In this document: piece by piece, positions 39,088-48,946 of the stretch
Numbering within the stretch: position 1 is the first letter of the stretch
Layout of the letters: each line of letters starts with the position of its first letter
DNA from: Armatimonadota bacterium
GTDB taxonomy: Bacteria > Armatimonadota > Zipacnadia > UBA1398 > JAKPQA01
Length of the DNA stretch: 64,000 nt
NCBI GenBank assembly: GCA_029547025.1
Contig: JAKPQA010000074.1
Coordinates: forward strand, 1-64,000
Reading direction: 5' to 3'
Program-made: the position numbers and the translations under genes
Notes under the pieces: model-generated
The model's input: the letters and a program-made list of their open reading frames with translations, nothing else
Told to the model about the DNA's origin: nothing
Databases searched by the model: none

Positions 39088-39662
39088 CTACGGGTAGATG
39101 TACCCGCCCTTCGTGGCGTCGAACCGCACCATCGGTGCACCCTCAGGGGAGTGGCTTCGCAGCATGGCCTCAAGCGAGCCGTCGCACATCGCCACGCGGA
39201 TCGTTGGATTCGCGCACGCCGTCTGCTCCGCCAGATCGCCGAACTCTATGCCCTCGACGGGCTCCCGCTTCGACAAGTCACTAGATCGCACGAACCGAAA
39301 GCTCCACTGCGCGGGTCTGCTCGACTCATAGGCCATCAGGAAACCCTTACCGTCCCGGCAGACCGATGTGTTGAGCAGGTGCTCGTCCCCTCGACGCGTC
39401 ACGACCTGCTCCTGTCTCCATGTCCTCAGGTCGGTCGACCAGAAGCAGCGGATGTCCTTGGTCCACTCCGTGTTGGTGTTCTCGGTAGCGAACAGGCTGA
39501 GCCCATCGCCGTTGACGAACCCGCTAACGAAGGAGAACCCCGTCAGACGACCGCGGTGTTCTCCATCCCTTCGCCGAAGGCGAACGGCAGCTTGGTGAGC
39601 ACCGGGTTGTCCGGCGCTGCCTCGCCCGGGGCGAGGAATGGGCAGACGCTCAGGGCAGACAC
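39088..39662 (-). pseudogene. Frameshifted, apparently internally deleted beta-propeller (GH43-like) gene
   Basis: N-terminal piece VSALSVCPFLAPGEAAPDNPVLTKLPFAFGEGMENTAVV* (ends at 39543) and C-terminal piece LTGFSFVSGFVNGDGLSLFATENTNTEWTKDIRCFWSTDLRTWRQEQVV...LNTSVCRDGKGFLMAYESS lie in different frames meeting at ~39543-39547. Confidence 0.65.
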
Positions 39663-39678
39663 GAGGCGCCGAGGGAGC

Positions 39679-40386
39679 CTACTCCGGCTTCGCCTCTCCG
39701 GCCACCCGCGGGTAGACCAGCCCCGAGGCGAGCGCCCCAACGATGGGCCCGACCCAGAACAACCAGAGCTGCTGCAGAGCCCAACCTCCAACGAAGACCG
39801 CCGGCCCCGTGCTCCGAGCTGGGTTCACCGAGGTGTTCGTGATCGGGATGCTGATCAGGTGGATGAGAGTGAGACACAGGCCAATGGCGATGGGTGCCAG
39901 GCCGGCGGGAGCCCGCGAGTCGGTCGACCCCAGGATCACGAACAGGAACATAAACGTCAGCACGATCTCCGCAAGCAGGCCCGATTCCAGCGGGTAGAAA
40001 CCCGGCGAATGCTCCCCGTAGCCGTTGGATGCAAAGCCGCCTTTGAGGTCGAACTCCGGGTTGCCGTTGGCGACAACATACAGCACGCCCGCAGCCGCGA
40101 TGGCCCCGGCCAACTGCGCGGCAATGTACGGCAGCAGGTCAGAGCCGCGGAACCGCTTGCCGGCCCAAAGCCCCAGCGAGACGGCGGGGTTCAAGTGGCA
40201 CCCCGAGATGTGCCCGATCGCGTAGGCCATCGTCAGGACCGTGAGACCGAACGCGAGGGAAACCCCCACAAGGCCAATCCCCACCTCGGGGAAATTGGCC
40301 GCCAGCACCGCACTGCCGCAACCGCCGAACACGAGCCAGAACGTCCCGATGAACTCCGCTGCCGCACGCTTACCGATGGGCACCAA
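39679..40386 (-). CDS. aqpZ: Aquaporin Z (MIP family)
   Basis: [23 protein letters not shown], both NPA boxes ([13 protein letters not shown] and [15 protein letters not shown]), SG-H-NPAV context. Confidence 0.94.
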   Translation of the reverse strand: MVPIGKRAAAEFIGTFWLVFGGCGSAVLAANFPEVGIGLVGVSLAFGLTVLTMAYAIGHISGCHLNPAVSLGLWAGKRFRGSDLLPYIAAQLAGAIAAAGVLYVVANGNPEFDLKGGFASNGYGEHSPGFYPLESGLLAEIVLTFMFLFVILGSTDSRAPAGLAPIAIGLCLTLIHLISIPITNTSVNPARSTGPAVFVGGWALQQLWLFWVGPIVGALASGLVYPRVAGEAKPE

Positions 40387-40584
40387 ACACCCTCTCCTCT
40401 CCCCAAGCCGCGCCGACGATGCGGCTCGTTGCAGACCAACCTAGGAACGAGGAACCCAGTGAACTCCAACGGTGGGCCCGGTGACCGGGCTGCGCGACCT
40501 CGAGCATCGCGGCATAGTTACCATGTTCACGTAAGCACCACGCCACTCCTTTGCCACGACGCGCGGCTGAGCGCCGACAGGGGC

Positions 40585-42738
40585 CTAGGGGCGGGAGCCG
40601 CGCAGGGCGCGCACGTCGGCGAACTCGCACTGGCCACGCCCGCCCGGCTCCTGGAACTCGACGCGCGAGCCGTCGTACGGGACCTTACCCACCGCCAGCG
40701 ACCGCGGCCCGTCCGTCGGCCCGACGTACTCCACATGAACCGGCCGCCACACCGACCCCTCGGACGATGACTCCAGCACCACGCACCCCTCGGCCAGCCG
40801 CACGCGAAGCCAGAACCACGTACCCAGCGGGTAGCCGTCGAACAGAAGCTGAGACCCCGGACGGTCGCCTTGAGCCTTCCCATCTGACCGCAGGCCAAAC
40901 CGGAAGATCCGGTTCCCGGCCCGGAACAAGATCGCCGGGCCCCATGACATGCCGCACTCGCCTGTCGCGCGAATCCTCAGCTGCACGGCCGCGACGTCCC
41001 CGGGCAGGTCATGCTCCAGGCAGACCACCGTGTGCGCCAATGCGTCGATATGCAGCACGCCCCCCTCAGAGGAGAGCGCCGCATCGCTTCTCGGGCTGAG
41101 GTAGGCTCGCCAGCCGCCGGGGAGCTCATGCTCGCCGGGCCCGAGTCCCCCAAGGGCCGCAACGAAGCCGGGGTCCGCCAGGTTGGCCGCCCACACCTCC
41201 GACAGCCCGGCTTCGCCACCCTCCCGGGCCGATCGCATCGCCTCCCAGATCCCGGCCCCAGCGGCCTGTCGCCGAGCCGCGGCGCGCTCCACGCGACCCT
41301 TCAGGCGCTCATCGAGCGCCGGCCAGTACCACTTCCGCATGGCCTGCGTCCGCTGGTCTCTGGGGCCGCCCAGCAGGTAGTGCAGTCGGATGTTCCGGTC
41401 CAGCAGGCTGTCGACGAACGCCTGGTCCAGCGGGTAGTCGTTGTTGTTGCACAACACCCCGATGGAGTTGCTGATGTGGTACGTCGAGACGAAGTAGCGC
41501 AGGTAATCGGGGTTGGTATACTCGGCCTGGACGCCCTCGCCGCGCAGGATGTAGTCGAAGTAGGTGTCGATCTGCGGCAGATAGACCCCCCCGCCCGGTG
41601 GGCTCCCTGTGGCGTGGTACTCGAGCAGCCCCCCTTCGCCGACGATCTCCCGCGCCTTCCGCGACACAATGTACGTCCTCACCACATTGTCGTAGATGCC
41701 GTCGAAATACAGCCCGTCTGGCCGGTACTCGCGCATAACCTTGGCGATCTCCTGAACGAAGATCGGCCAGTTCAGCCCGCGGCCGTCGCCCGGCGAGAAG
41801 CCGGTCACCGCGAAGTTGTCGAAGCTATTCATCGCCTTGTCCTCAAGCCCGGTGCCTGTGAGGAAGTAGTACGGCGACGTGTACACGATGTTGCGCATCC
41901 CCAGCCGCTCGCACGTCCGATTCACCCGCTCGAACTCGCCGACGCCATTCCGGGGGATGAACCGCAGGCTCCAGTCCTTCCACAGCATCACCTCGGACTG
42001 CTGAAGCAGGATGTTTCCATACCGACACCACCGCTCGATCTGCGCATCGGTGGGGTACCCGGTCTTCATCGACCAGTGCCAGCACACCCGATCGCTCAGC
42101 GATGCCTCCCACGGGTACTTGCGCGGCGGCGCCACCGACACCCACAGAACTTGCTCGGGCGCCAGGCTACACGTGATGCGCCCGTCGTCCCCCGGAACGC
42201 ATCCGGGCCCCGAGCCGGTCGCGAGGTAGCTCCCGATCCCGCCGTACTCGTCCAGTAGCAGCATGTTCCCTGAGGACTGGCGGATGGTCGCAGGCGAGAA
42301 GCCCAGCGCGTAGCTAAGCTCCAGAGCCCTCGCGTACCGGATCATCAGCAGCGAGTCGCCGTTGATGCGCATCTGCAGCCGGCCCCGATGGGCCGAGAGC
42401 ATGACAGCACCGTCGCTGTGCCAGTCCACCTTGAGCCCGGTGAGCGCCGTCGGGGGGAAGGTGACCGTCGCGACCTGCCGCGCCTTCCCGATCCGCTGCC
42501 GCAGCTTCAGCGTGCCAGCCGCCGGCTCGAAGGCGAACTCAGCGCCGGTGGTCCGAACCGTAATGCCCCGCTCACTCTCCCGGACCCACTCCAGGGCCAT
42601 ACCGAACTGGGCAGACGAGAAGTCCCGCGTCGTCATCAGGTAGTCGGCATCGTGCTCGATCGAAGGCGACACGGGTGGCAGAGGCGACCCTTCTGCACCG
42701 AAAGACTGCAGCGCCAGAGCAATAGCAAGGACGGACAT
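40585..42738 (-). CDS. Secreted TIM-barrel glycosidase-like protein of unknown specificity
   Basis: Signal MSVLAIALALQSFGAEG; IAKVMREYRPDGLYFDGIYDN and FVQEIAKV barrel motifs; C-terminal concanavalin-like region. Confidence 0.65.
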   Translation of the reverse strand: MSVLAIALALQSFGAEGSPLPPVSPSIEHDADYLMTTRDFSSAQFGMALEWVRESERGITVRTTGAEFAFEPAAGTLKLRQRIGKARQVATVTFPPTALTGLKVDWHSDGAVMLSAHRGRLQMRINGDSLLMIRYARALELSYALGFSPATIRQSSGNMLLLDEYGGIGSYLATGSGPGCVPGDDGRITCSLAPEQVLWVSVAPPRKYPWEASLSDRVCWHWSMKTGYPTDAQIERWCRYGNILLQQSEVMLWKDWSLRFIPRNGVGEFERVNRTCERLGMRNIVYTSPYYFLTGTGLEDKAMNSFDNFAVTGFSPGDGRGLNWPIFVQEIAKVMREYRPDGLYFDGIYDNVVRTYIVSRKAREIVGEGGLLEYHATGSPPGGGVYLPQIDTYFDYILRGEGVQAEYTNPDYLRYFVSTYHISNSIGVLCNNNDYPLDQAFVDSLLDRNIRLHYLLGGPRDQRTQAMRKWYWPALDERLKGRVERAAARRQAAGAGIWEAMRSAREGGEAGLSEVWAANLADPGFVAALGGLGPGEHELPGGWRAYLSPRSDAALSSEGGVLHIDALAHTVVCLEHDLPGDVAAVQLRIRATGECGMSWGPAILFRAGNRIFRFGLRSDGKAQGDRPGSQLLFDGYPLGTWFWLRVRLAEGCVVLESSSEGSVWRPVHVEYVGPTDGPRSLAVGKVPYDGSRVEFQEPGGRGQCEFADVRALRGSRP

Positions 42739-42998
42739 ACCACCAACTCCGTGCTGGGAATGCACCTGTGTTCGGCAGGGCCCGGCCGAACCCTGCTCGC
42801 CCGCAGACCAACCGGCACTACCCTCGGAGACCAACCACCTACCGGAGACGGCCGATCGAGAGTAAGTGAATCACCAACCTGACCGCAGGCGGCGACATCG
42901 CGCAAGAGGTTAGGCGGCACGCGTGGGGAACTGGGGGGCAGCGCACAGCGTGCTCCTGTCCGGACCGTGACGACAGACCAACGGTGAGAGGAGTCGCG

Positions 42999-45464
42999 AT
43001 GCAAAGCGTGCTCGATGGCGTCAGTGTCCTCGTGATCGGCGACGAGTCCGAGATATGCGCGCAACTCGAGAGCATCCCGGGACCCACATGCGTTCGGCGC
43101 GCGGCCGACCTCGACCGGGCGCGGCGTGAGCTCGCGGCAAGGCCGGTGGATATCATTCTACTGGATCTCCACCTCCCGGGCTTTGCCGGGCACGGAGCGC
43201 TCGATGCACTCCTCGCCACGACCTCAGACGTCCCTGTAATCGCGGTCACGGAGCGAGGAGACGACGCGCTCGCCACCGAGGCGCTGCGCCGCGGTGCCCA
43301 AGATTGCCTGCCACGGGCCGAAGCCAGCCGGACCGTGTTGGTACGGAGCATTCGCTATGCCGTCGAGCGCCGCCGGATGGAGCGCGAGCTCGGGGCGGCG
43401 CACATCGAGCTGAGCCAGCGAGTGCGAGAGCGCACGGCGGAGCTGGACGCGGCCAAGGAGCGAATGGCCCGCGAGCTATCCGAGCTCCGAGGTGAGCGGC
43501 TGCGCCTCGAGACGGTGCTCGACGGATTCCCCGCGTGGGTGTGCATCCTCGATGCCGAATATAGTATTACATTCACCAATATCATGTTCCGGGACACGTT
43601 CGGCCCGACTGAGGGACGCAAGTGCTACGAAGTGCTGGCAGCGCAAGCGCAACGATGCGAGCAGTGCCCTCTACAAGAGGTCGGCAAGGGCCTGGCCGCC
43701 GGCAGGTTTCACGAGACGACCCTCGCTGACGGCCGACGGTACCAGGTCTACGCCTACCCATTCCAGGACGAGTGCGGCGCGCCTCGGGTGCTTGAGATGG
43801 GCGTCGACGTGACCGCCTCCCGCGAGGCAGCGGAAGCCCTGGAGCGGAGCGAAGTCCTCTTCCGGGCCGTAGTCAACTCGAGCGTTGACGCCATGGTGGC
43901 CATCGACGCCCAGAGCCGGGTACGCATCTTCAACCCGGCAGCGGAGCGTATGCTGGGCTGGCAGGCCGAGCAAATGCTCGGGCAGCCCGTGGACGTCATC
44001 ATGCCCGAGCGATTCCGTGGTGACCACAGGAGCATGGTGGCCAGCTACTTCGCGACCGGTCAGCCGTGCGGCGCAGTTGGCCGCACGGTCTCGCTTCCGG
44101 CGCTGCGGTCCGACGGAACCGAACTGCCCGTGGAACTGACCCTCTCGCACCGCTTCGATGCCGAGGACCCGATCGTGCTGGCCGTGATGCGGGACACCAC
44201 CGAGCGCGAACGCGCTCTGGAGGCCTTGCGTGAGAGCGAAGCTCGCCTCCGCGCCATCTACGAGGGATCCAGCGACGCCATCATGCTCCTCAGCGAGGAC
44301 CACTTCATAGACTGCAATCCTCGAACGCTGGCCATGTTCGCGGTGGAGGACCGGGCTCGGCTTGTCCAGATGCGTCCAACTGACCTGTTGCCGCCGGTAC
44401 AGCCGGACGGTCGGCCATCCTGGCAGGTCGCACGAGAGCACATCAGGACAGCATATGAGCAGGGGCACCACCGTTTCGAGTGGATACACCGCAGGACGAC
44501 GGGCGAGGACTTCGCGGCTGAAGTCATCCTTTCGGCCTTCGAACTCGGGGGGCGCACTGTGCTGCAAGCCACGGTGCGGGACATCAGCGAGCGAAGAGAG
44601 GCGGAGCAGCGCCTGCGCCGTGCCCAGAAGCTCGAGGCCATCGGACAACTCGCCGCGGGCATTGCCCACGAGATCAACACACCCGCTCAGTATGTCGGCG
44701 ACAACACTCGCTTCCTTCAGGAGTCTCTATGTGGGCTCATTGAGCTGATAACAAGCTATGATACTCTCCTCACCCAGATCAAGTCGGGCGCGCCCGTAGA
44801 TCCCGAGCTGGTGCAAGACATCGAGACGGCACGAGAGATTGCCGACATCGAGTACCTCTGTGAGGAGATCCCCAACGCCATCAAACAGTCACTCGAGGGC
44901 ATCGACCGCATCTCCACGATCGTCCGCGCCATGAAGGATTTCTCTCACCCCGGCGTCGACGAGCGAACGCCTATCGATCTGAACCGATGTGTCGAGAGCA
45001 CCATCACCGTGGCCCGGAATGAGTGGAAGTACGTCGCCGAGCTTGATGCGGAGCTGGACCGGTCTCTTCCCCTCGTACCATGCTTCCCTGCCGATATCAA
45101 CCAAGTTGTGCTCAACCTCATCGTGAATGCGGCCCACGCGGTGGCCGAGGCCCAGGAGCAGGGCGCTCCTCGACCCGGCCGGATACGAGTATCGACACAC
45201 CGAGCGGGAGACTGGGCGGAGATCCGGGTGGACGACTCGGGACCAGGCATCCCCGAGGCGATCCGCGACCGCATCTTCGAGCCTTTCTTCACGACCAAAG
45301 CGGTCGGCAAGGGTACGGGTCAGGGACTGTCGCTCGCCCACTCGACGATCACCCAGAAACACGGTGGAGAGCTGCTCTTCGAGACATGCATGGGCCAGGG
45401 CACGACCTTCATCGTCCGTCTGCCTCTGGCGACACCGAGCGCGGAGGGCGGAGATGCGAGATGA
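42999..45464 (+). CDS. Hybrid sensor histidine kinase: N-terminal REC-like domain, three PAS domains, HisKA and HATPase
   Basis: REC phosphosite region VDIILLDLHLPG; PAS with KCYEVLAAQAQRCEQCPL; VVNSSVDAMVAIDAQSRVRIFNPAAERMLGW; H-box AAGIAHEINTPAQYVGDNTRFLQES; N-box VVLNLIVNAAHAV; G1 DSGPGIPE; G2 GKGTGQGLSLA. SD-like GAGAGGAG before ATG 42999. Confidence 0.93.
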   Translation: MQSVLDGVSVLVIGDESEICAQLESIPGPTCVRRAADLDRARRELAARPVDIILLDLHLPGFAGHGALDALLATTSDVPVIAVTERGDDALATEALRRGAQDCLPRAEASRTVLVRSIRYAVERRRMERELGAAHIELSQRVRERTAELDAAKERMARELSELRGERLRLETVLDGFPAWVCILDAEYSITFTNIMFRDTFGPTEGRKCYEVLAAQAQRCEQCPLQEVGKGLAAGRFHETTLADGRRYQVYAYPFQDECGAPRVLEMGVDVTASREAAEALERSEVLFRAVVNSSVDAMVAIDAQSRVRIFNPAAERMLGWQAEQMLGQPVDVIMPERFRGDHRSMVASYFATGQPCGAVGRTVSLPALRSDGTELPVELTLSHRFDAEDPIVLAVMRDTTERERALEALRESEARLRAIYEGSSDAIMLLSEDHFIDCNPRTLAMFAVEDRARLVQMRPTDLLPPVQPDGRPSWQVAREHIRTAYEQGHHRFEWIHRRTTGEDFAAEVILSAFELGGRTVLQATVRDISERREAEQRLRRAQKLEAIGQLAAGIAHEINTPAQYVGDNTRFLQESLCGLIELITSYDTLLTQIKSGAPVDPELVQDIETAREIADIEYLCEEIPNAIKQSLEGIDRISTIVRAMKDFSHPGVDERTPIDLNRCVESTITVARNEWKYVAELDAELDRSLPLVPCFPADINQVVLNLIVNAAHAVAEAQEQGAPRPGRIRVSTHRAGDWAEIRVDDSGPGIPEAIRDRIFEPFFTTKAVGKGTGQGLSLAHSTITQKHGGELLFETCMGQGTTFIVRLPLATPSAEGGDAR

Positions 45465-46672
45465 AGCTGCGCGTGCTGTTCGTCGATGACGAACCCAACG
45501 TGCTACAGGGTCTCCGCCGGATGCTGCGCCCTCAACGCGATGAGTGGGACATGGACTTCTCGAGCAGCGGCGCGGCCGCGCTGGCTGCCATGAGGGAGTC
45601 GCCCTACGACGTCATCGTGTGCGACATGCGGATGCCGGGGATGGACGGAGCGCAGGTGCTGGCTGCCGTACGCGACCAGTTCCCAGGCACAACGCGCATC
45701 ATCCTCTCTGGCCAGTCGGACGACGAGAGCGTGATGCGCACCGTCGGCCCGGCCCATCAGTTCCTCTCGAAACCTTGTGACCCGTCGGCACTACGGGACG
45801 CTATTGCCAGAGCCCAGTCGCTGCGGAGGCTACTGAGGTCCGACAACCTGCTGTCACTCGTGGGGCGCATCGATGTCCTCCCTCCGCTGCCAAGGATCTA
45901 CACCGAGCTCGTCGAGGTCCTCCAGTCTCCCGGTTCCTCAGCGAAGGAGGTTGCCTACGTCGTCTCCAAGGATGTCGGGATGGCCGCGAAGATACTGCAA
46001 CTCGTGAACTCGGCATTCTTCGGATTGCCGCGCCGGGTCACCAACATGACCATGGCCGTCAGCTATCTCGGCAACGAGACCATCCGAGCCCTGGTCCTGA
46101 CCGCCAGTGTCTTCTCACAGCTAGGGCGGCGGCGCATGGAATGGTTCCCCATGGAGGCGCTCTGGAACCACTGCATCCTGGTGGGCGCGGTGGCGTCTCG
46201 TGTGTGTACCATACATCAGGCCGACCGCCCCTTGGTGGACGATGCCATGCTGGCCGGTTCGCTGCACGACGTGGGGCGCTTGGTCCTCGCCGTCGCCGAC
46301 AGCGCTGCCTACAAGGAGGCGATGGCTCTGGCCGCCAAAGAGCAGCTGTCGGCTGGCGACGCGGAGGCCCGGGTGCTCGGAGCCACGCACGCCGAGGCCG
46401 GTGCATACCTCATGGGCCTGTGGGGGCTGCCTGACCCGGTGGTCGAGGCCGTCGCCTACCATCACCGCCCTGCCGAAGGCGGCCCGCCCTCCTGGTCGCC
46501 ACTCGCAGTTGTCCACGTAGCCGATGTGGTGGCCCATGAGGCAGTGCCGCCCCCCGATCGATGCCGGCCGGGTGTGCTGGACCAGAAGTATGTGGCGCCC
46601 CTGGGCGTGCTCGAGACATGGCACTGCCTGATCGAGGAATTCCGTGGCCTCGTCGAAGGAGACACGCGATGA
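45461..46672 (+). CDS. Response regulator with HDOD output domain
   Basis: REC VLFVDDEPNVL...VIVCDMRMPGMDG...FLSKPCDP; HDOD LPPLPRIYTELVEVLQSPGSSAKEVAYVVSKDVGMAAKILQLVNSAFFGLPRRVTNM. ATGA overlap with the kinase stop. Confidence 0.94.
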   Translation: MKLRVLFVDDEPNVLQGLRRMLRPQRDEWDMDFSSSGAAALAAMRESPYDVIVCDMRMPGMDGAQVLAAVRDQFPGTTRIILSGQSDDESVMRTVGPAHQFLSKPCDPSALRDAIARAQSLRRLLRSDNLLSLVGRIDVLPPLPRIYTELVEVLQSPGSSAKEVAYVVSKDVGMAAKILQLVNSAFFGLPRRVTNMTMAVSYLGNETIRALVLTASVFSQLGRRRMEWFPMEALWNHCILVGAVASRVCTIHQADRPLVDDAMLAGSLHDVGRLVLAVADSAAYKEAMALAAKEQLSAGDAEARVLGATHAEAGAYLMGLWGLPDPVVEAVAYHHRPAEGGPPSWSPLAVVHVADVVAHEAVPPPDRCRPGVLDQKYVAPLGVLETWHCLIEEFRGLVEGDTR

Positions 46673-47808
46673 ACCACCGCGTCCTGTGTGTCGACGACGA
46701 TCCAAACATGCTGGCTGCCTGCCGCCGGCGCCTGCGAGGCATCTGCTCGGTTCAGACCGCAACCGGCGGTGCCGAGGCCATGGAACGCCTGGTCTCCGGC
46801 GGCCCTTTCGCGGTGATGGTGACTGATCACCGCATGCCCGGCATGAGCGGCATCGAGCTCCTCAGCCGCGCGGCGGAGCGCGTGCCCGACACGGTCCGGA
46901 TCATGCTGACAGGACATGCCGACCTGGCGAGCGCAATGTCCGCTGTGAACGATGGGCGTGTGTTCCGTTTCCTCACCAAGCCATGCGCCGCTGGGCAGCT
47001 CGAAGGAGCCGTGCGCGATGCCCTCGAGCAGTACCGCCTGGTGACAAGCGAACGGGACTTGCGCACGCGCCTGGAGGCTCGGGTACGGGAGCAAGTGGAC
47101 CAGATCGCGGCGGCTCAACTGGCGGTCATCGTCGCCATGTCCCGACTCGCCGAGTCGCGCGACCCGGGCACCGGCCATCATCTGGAACGGATCGGTACCT
47201 GCTGCCGGGTCCTTGGCGAGCGGCTGCAGGCCTGCTCCCGGGACGGCTATCAGATTGACGGCGCCGCCCTCGACGTGCTGTGCGCCGCCAGCGCACTGCA
47301 CGACATCGGCAAGGTGGGGATCCCCGACCGGATCCTCCTCAAGCCCGGCCCGCTCGCCGAGGACGAGTGGGCCGTGATGCGCACCCATACCACGCTCGGC
47401 GCCGAGACCCTCCGTGCCGTGGACCGACAGCATCCTGGAAACGCACTGGTGCGCGCCGGGATCGACATCGCAGAGGCCCACCACGAGTGGTGGAACGGGC
47501 AGGGCTACCCTCGCGGCTTGACCGGAGAAGCCATACCTCTCTTCGCGCGCATCGTTGCCGTTGCCGATATGTATGACGCGCTGACCTCCGATCGGCCTTA
47601 CCGGTCCGCCCTTGAGCACGGCCGCGCGGTCGAGCTCATCGTCACTGCGGCTGGCCAGCAGCTCGACCCAGTGCTCGTGGACGCGTTTGAGGCCACCGGG
47701 GAGCGCCTCCACCAGCTGGGGGCCCGCCTCCGCGATGGGTGCGGGGCCCCTGCCGCAGCCGGCATACCAGGGGGGAGATCCGGTGAATCCAAAGGTTCTC
47801 TGCGTTGA
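46669..47808 (+). CDS. Response regulator with catalytically intact-looking HD-GYP domain (putative c-di-GMP phosphodiesterase)
   Basis: REC VLCVDDDPNML...MVTDHRMPGMSG...FLTKPC; HD-GYP ASALHDIGKVGIPDRILLKPGPL...AEAHHEWWNGQGYPRGLTGEAIPLFARIVAVADMYDAL. ATGA overlap with upstream stop. Confidence 0.94.
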   Translation: MNHRVLCVDDDPNMLAACRRRLRGICSVQTATGGAEAMERLVSGGPFAVMVTDHRMPGMSGIELLSRAAERVPDTVRIMLTGHADLASAMSAVNDGRVFRFLTKPCAAGQLEGAVRDALEQYRLVTSERDLRTRLEARVREQVDQIAAAQLAVIVAMSRLAESRDPGTGHHLERIGTCCRVLGERLQACSRDGYQIDGAALDVLCAASALHDIGKVGIPDRILLKPGPLAEDEWAVMRTHTTLGAETLRAVDRQHPGNALVRAGIDIAEAHHEWWNGQGYPRGLTGEAIPLFARIVAVADMYDALTSDRPYRSALEHGRAVELIVTAAGQQLDPVLVDAFEATGERLHQLGARLRDGCGAPAAAGIPGGRSGESKGSLR

Positions 47809-48946
47809 TGACGAACCCAACGTGCTGGCCGCGTTCCAGCGGCAGCTGCGCCGCGAGTTCGCGCTGGACACGGCGGAGGGCGGAGCGGCGGGGCTGAAGG
47901 CCCTGGCCGCGTCCGGTCCCTATGCCGTGGTGGTCTCGGACCTTCGCATGCCGGGCATGGACGGCATCGAGTTCCTCTCGCGTGTCCGGCAAGCGGCACC
48001 GGATACGGTGCGCATTATGCTGACCGGGAACGCGGACCTGAGCACTGCCATCGACGCCGTCAACGAAGGAGCGATCTTCCGCTTCCTCACCAAACCATGC
48101 CCCATGGACACTCTGGTGACCACCATCCGCGCGGGGGCGGCGCAGTACCGGCTGGTCACCGCAGAGCGCGAGCTCCTGGAGAAGACCCTTACCGGAAGCA
48201 TCAAGGTGTTGACCGACGTGCTCTCCCTGGCGAACCCGGCGGCGTTCGGCCGCGCGGCTCGGGTGCGTCGGATCGTGTACTCCGTCGCCGAGGCGATGGG
48301 ACTCGCCGATGCGTGGCTCTATGGCATCGCTGCCATGCTCTCGCAAGTGGGATGTGTATCCCTCCCCGAGGTCATTCTCCATAAGCTCAACTCCGGCCAG
48401 CCCATGGATGCGGAGGAACAGCGGCTGTTCGAGGAGCATCCAGGCATCGGAAGTGAGCTCCTCGCCAACATCCCTCGACTGGAGCCGGTGGCAAAGATCG
48501 TCGCCTACCAGGAGAAGAACTACGATGGCACCGGGGTCCCGGCCGACGACGTCAAAGGCGACGAGATACCTCTGGGCGCCCGTGTGCTCCACGCCGCGCT
48601 TCATTACGACGCACTCCTGTCGGCCGGCAAGTCGAGTACAGCCGCCGTTGCCGCAATGCAACGGCGCTCAGGGCACTACGATCCTGCCATCGTCTCGGCA
48701 CTGGCCGAAGTGGCAGGGGCCGAGAGCTCATGGGAGGAGCGGCTGGTGTCGGCCTGGGATCTCGCAGCAGGCATGTCGCTCCTCGATGACGTAACCACAC
48801 CAACCGGCGCCCTCGTGGTCTGCAGAGGCCAGGAGGTGACCCCGTCGATCCGAGCCCGCCTGATCAGCCTGGTCAGGCGAGCCGCTGTCCGAGAGCCATT
48901 TCGGGTGCTCGCGCCAGTCACCCCGATGAGGGGTGGCGATGTCTGA
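47783..48946 (+). CDS. Response regulator with degenerate HD-GYP-like domain
   Basis: REC VLCVDDEPNVLAAF...VVSDLRMPGMDG...FLTKPC; output domain has AAMLSQVGCVSLPE where active HD-GYP has LHDIGK, and AYQEKNYDGTGVP where it has HHExxxGxGYP. GTG start overlaps the upstream gene by 26 nt. Confidence 0.9.
   Translation: MNPKVLCVDDEPNVLAAFQRQLRREFALDTAEGGAAGLKALAASGPYAVVVSDLRMPGMDGIEFLSRVRQAAPDTVRIMLTGNADLSTAIDAVNEGAIFRFLTKPCPMDTLVTTIRAGAAQYRLVTAERELLEKTLTGSIKVLTDVLSLANPAAFGRAARVRRIVYSVAEAMGLADAWLYGIAAMLSQVGCVSLPEVILHKLNSGQPMDAEEQRLFEEHPGIGSELLANIPRLEPVAKIVAYQEKNYDGTGVPADDVKGDEIPLGARVLHAALHYDALLSAGKSSTAAVAAMQRRSGHYDPAIVSALAEVAGAESSWEERLVSAWDLAAGMSLLDDVTTPTGALVVCRGQEVTPSIRARLISLVRRAAVREPFRVLAPVTPMRGGDV

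Noticed and set aside
39151-40770. 539-aa plus-strand ORF
   Set aside because: Antisense to aqpZ, which has both NPA boxes, and to the propeller pseudogene; Arg/Pro/Gln-rich translation.
41011-42258. 415-aa plus-strand ORF
   Set aside because: Antisense to the TIM-barrel gene; no domain recognised.
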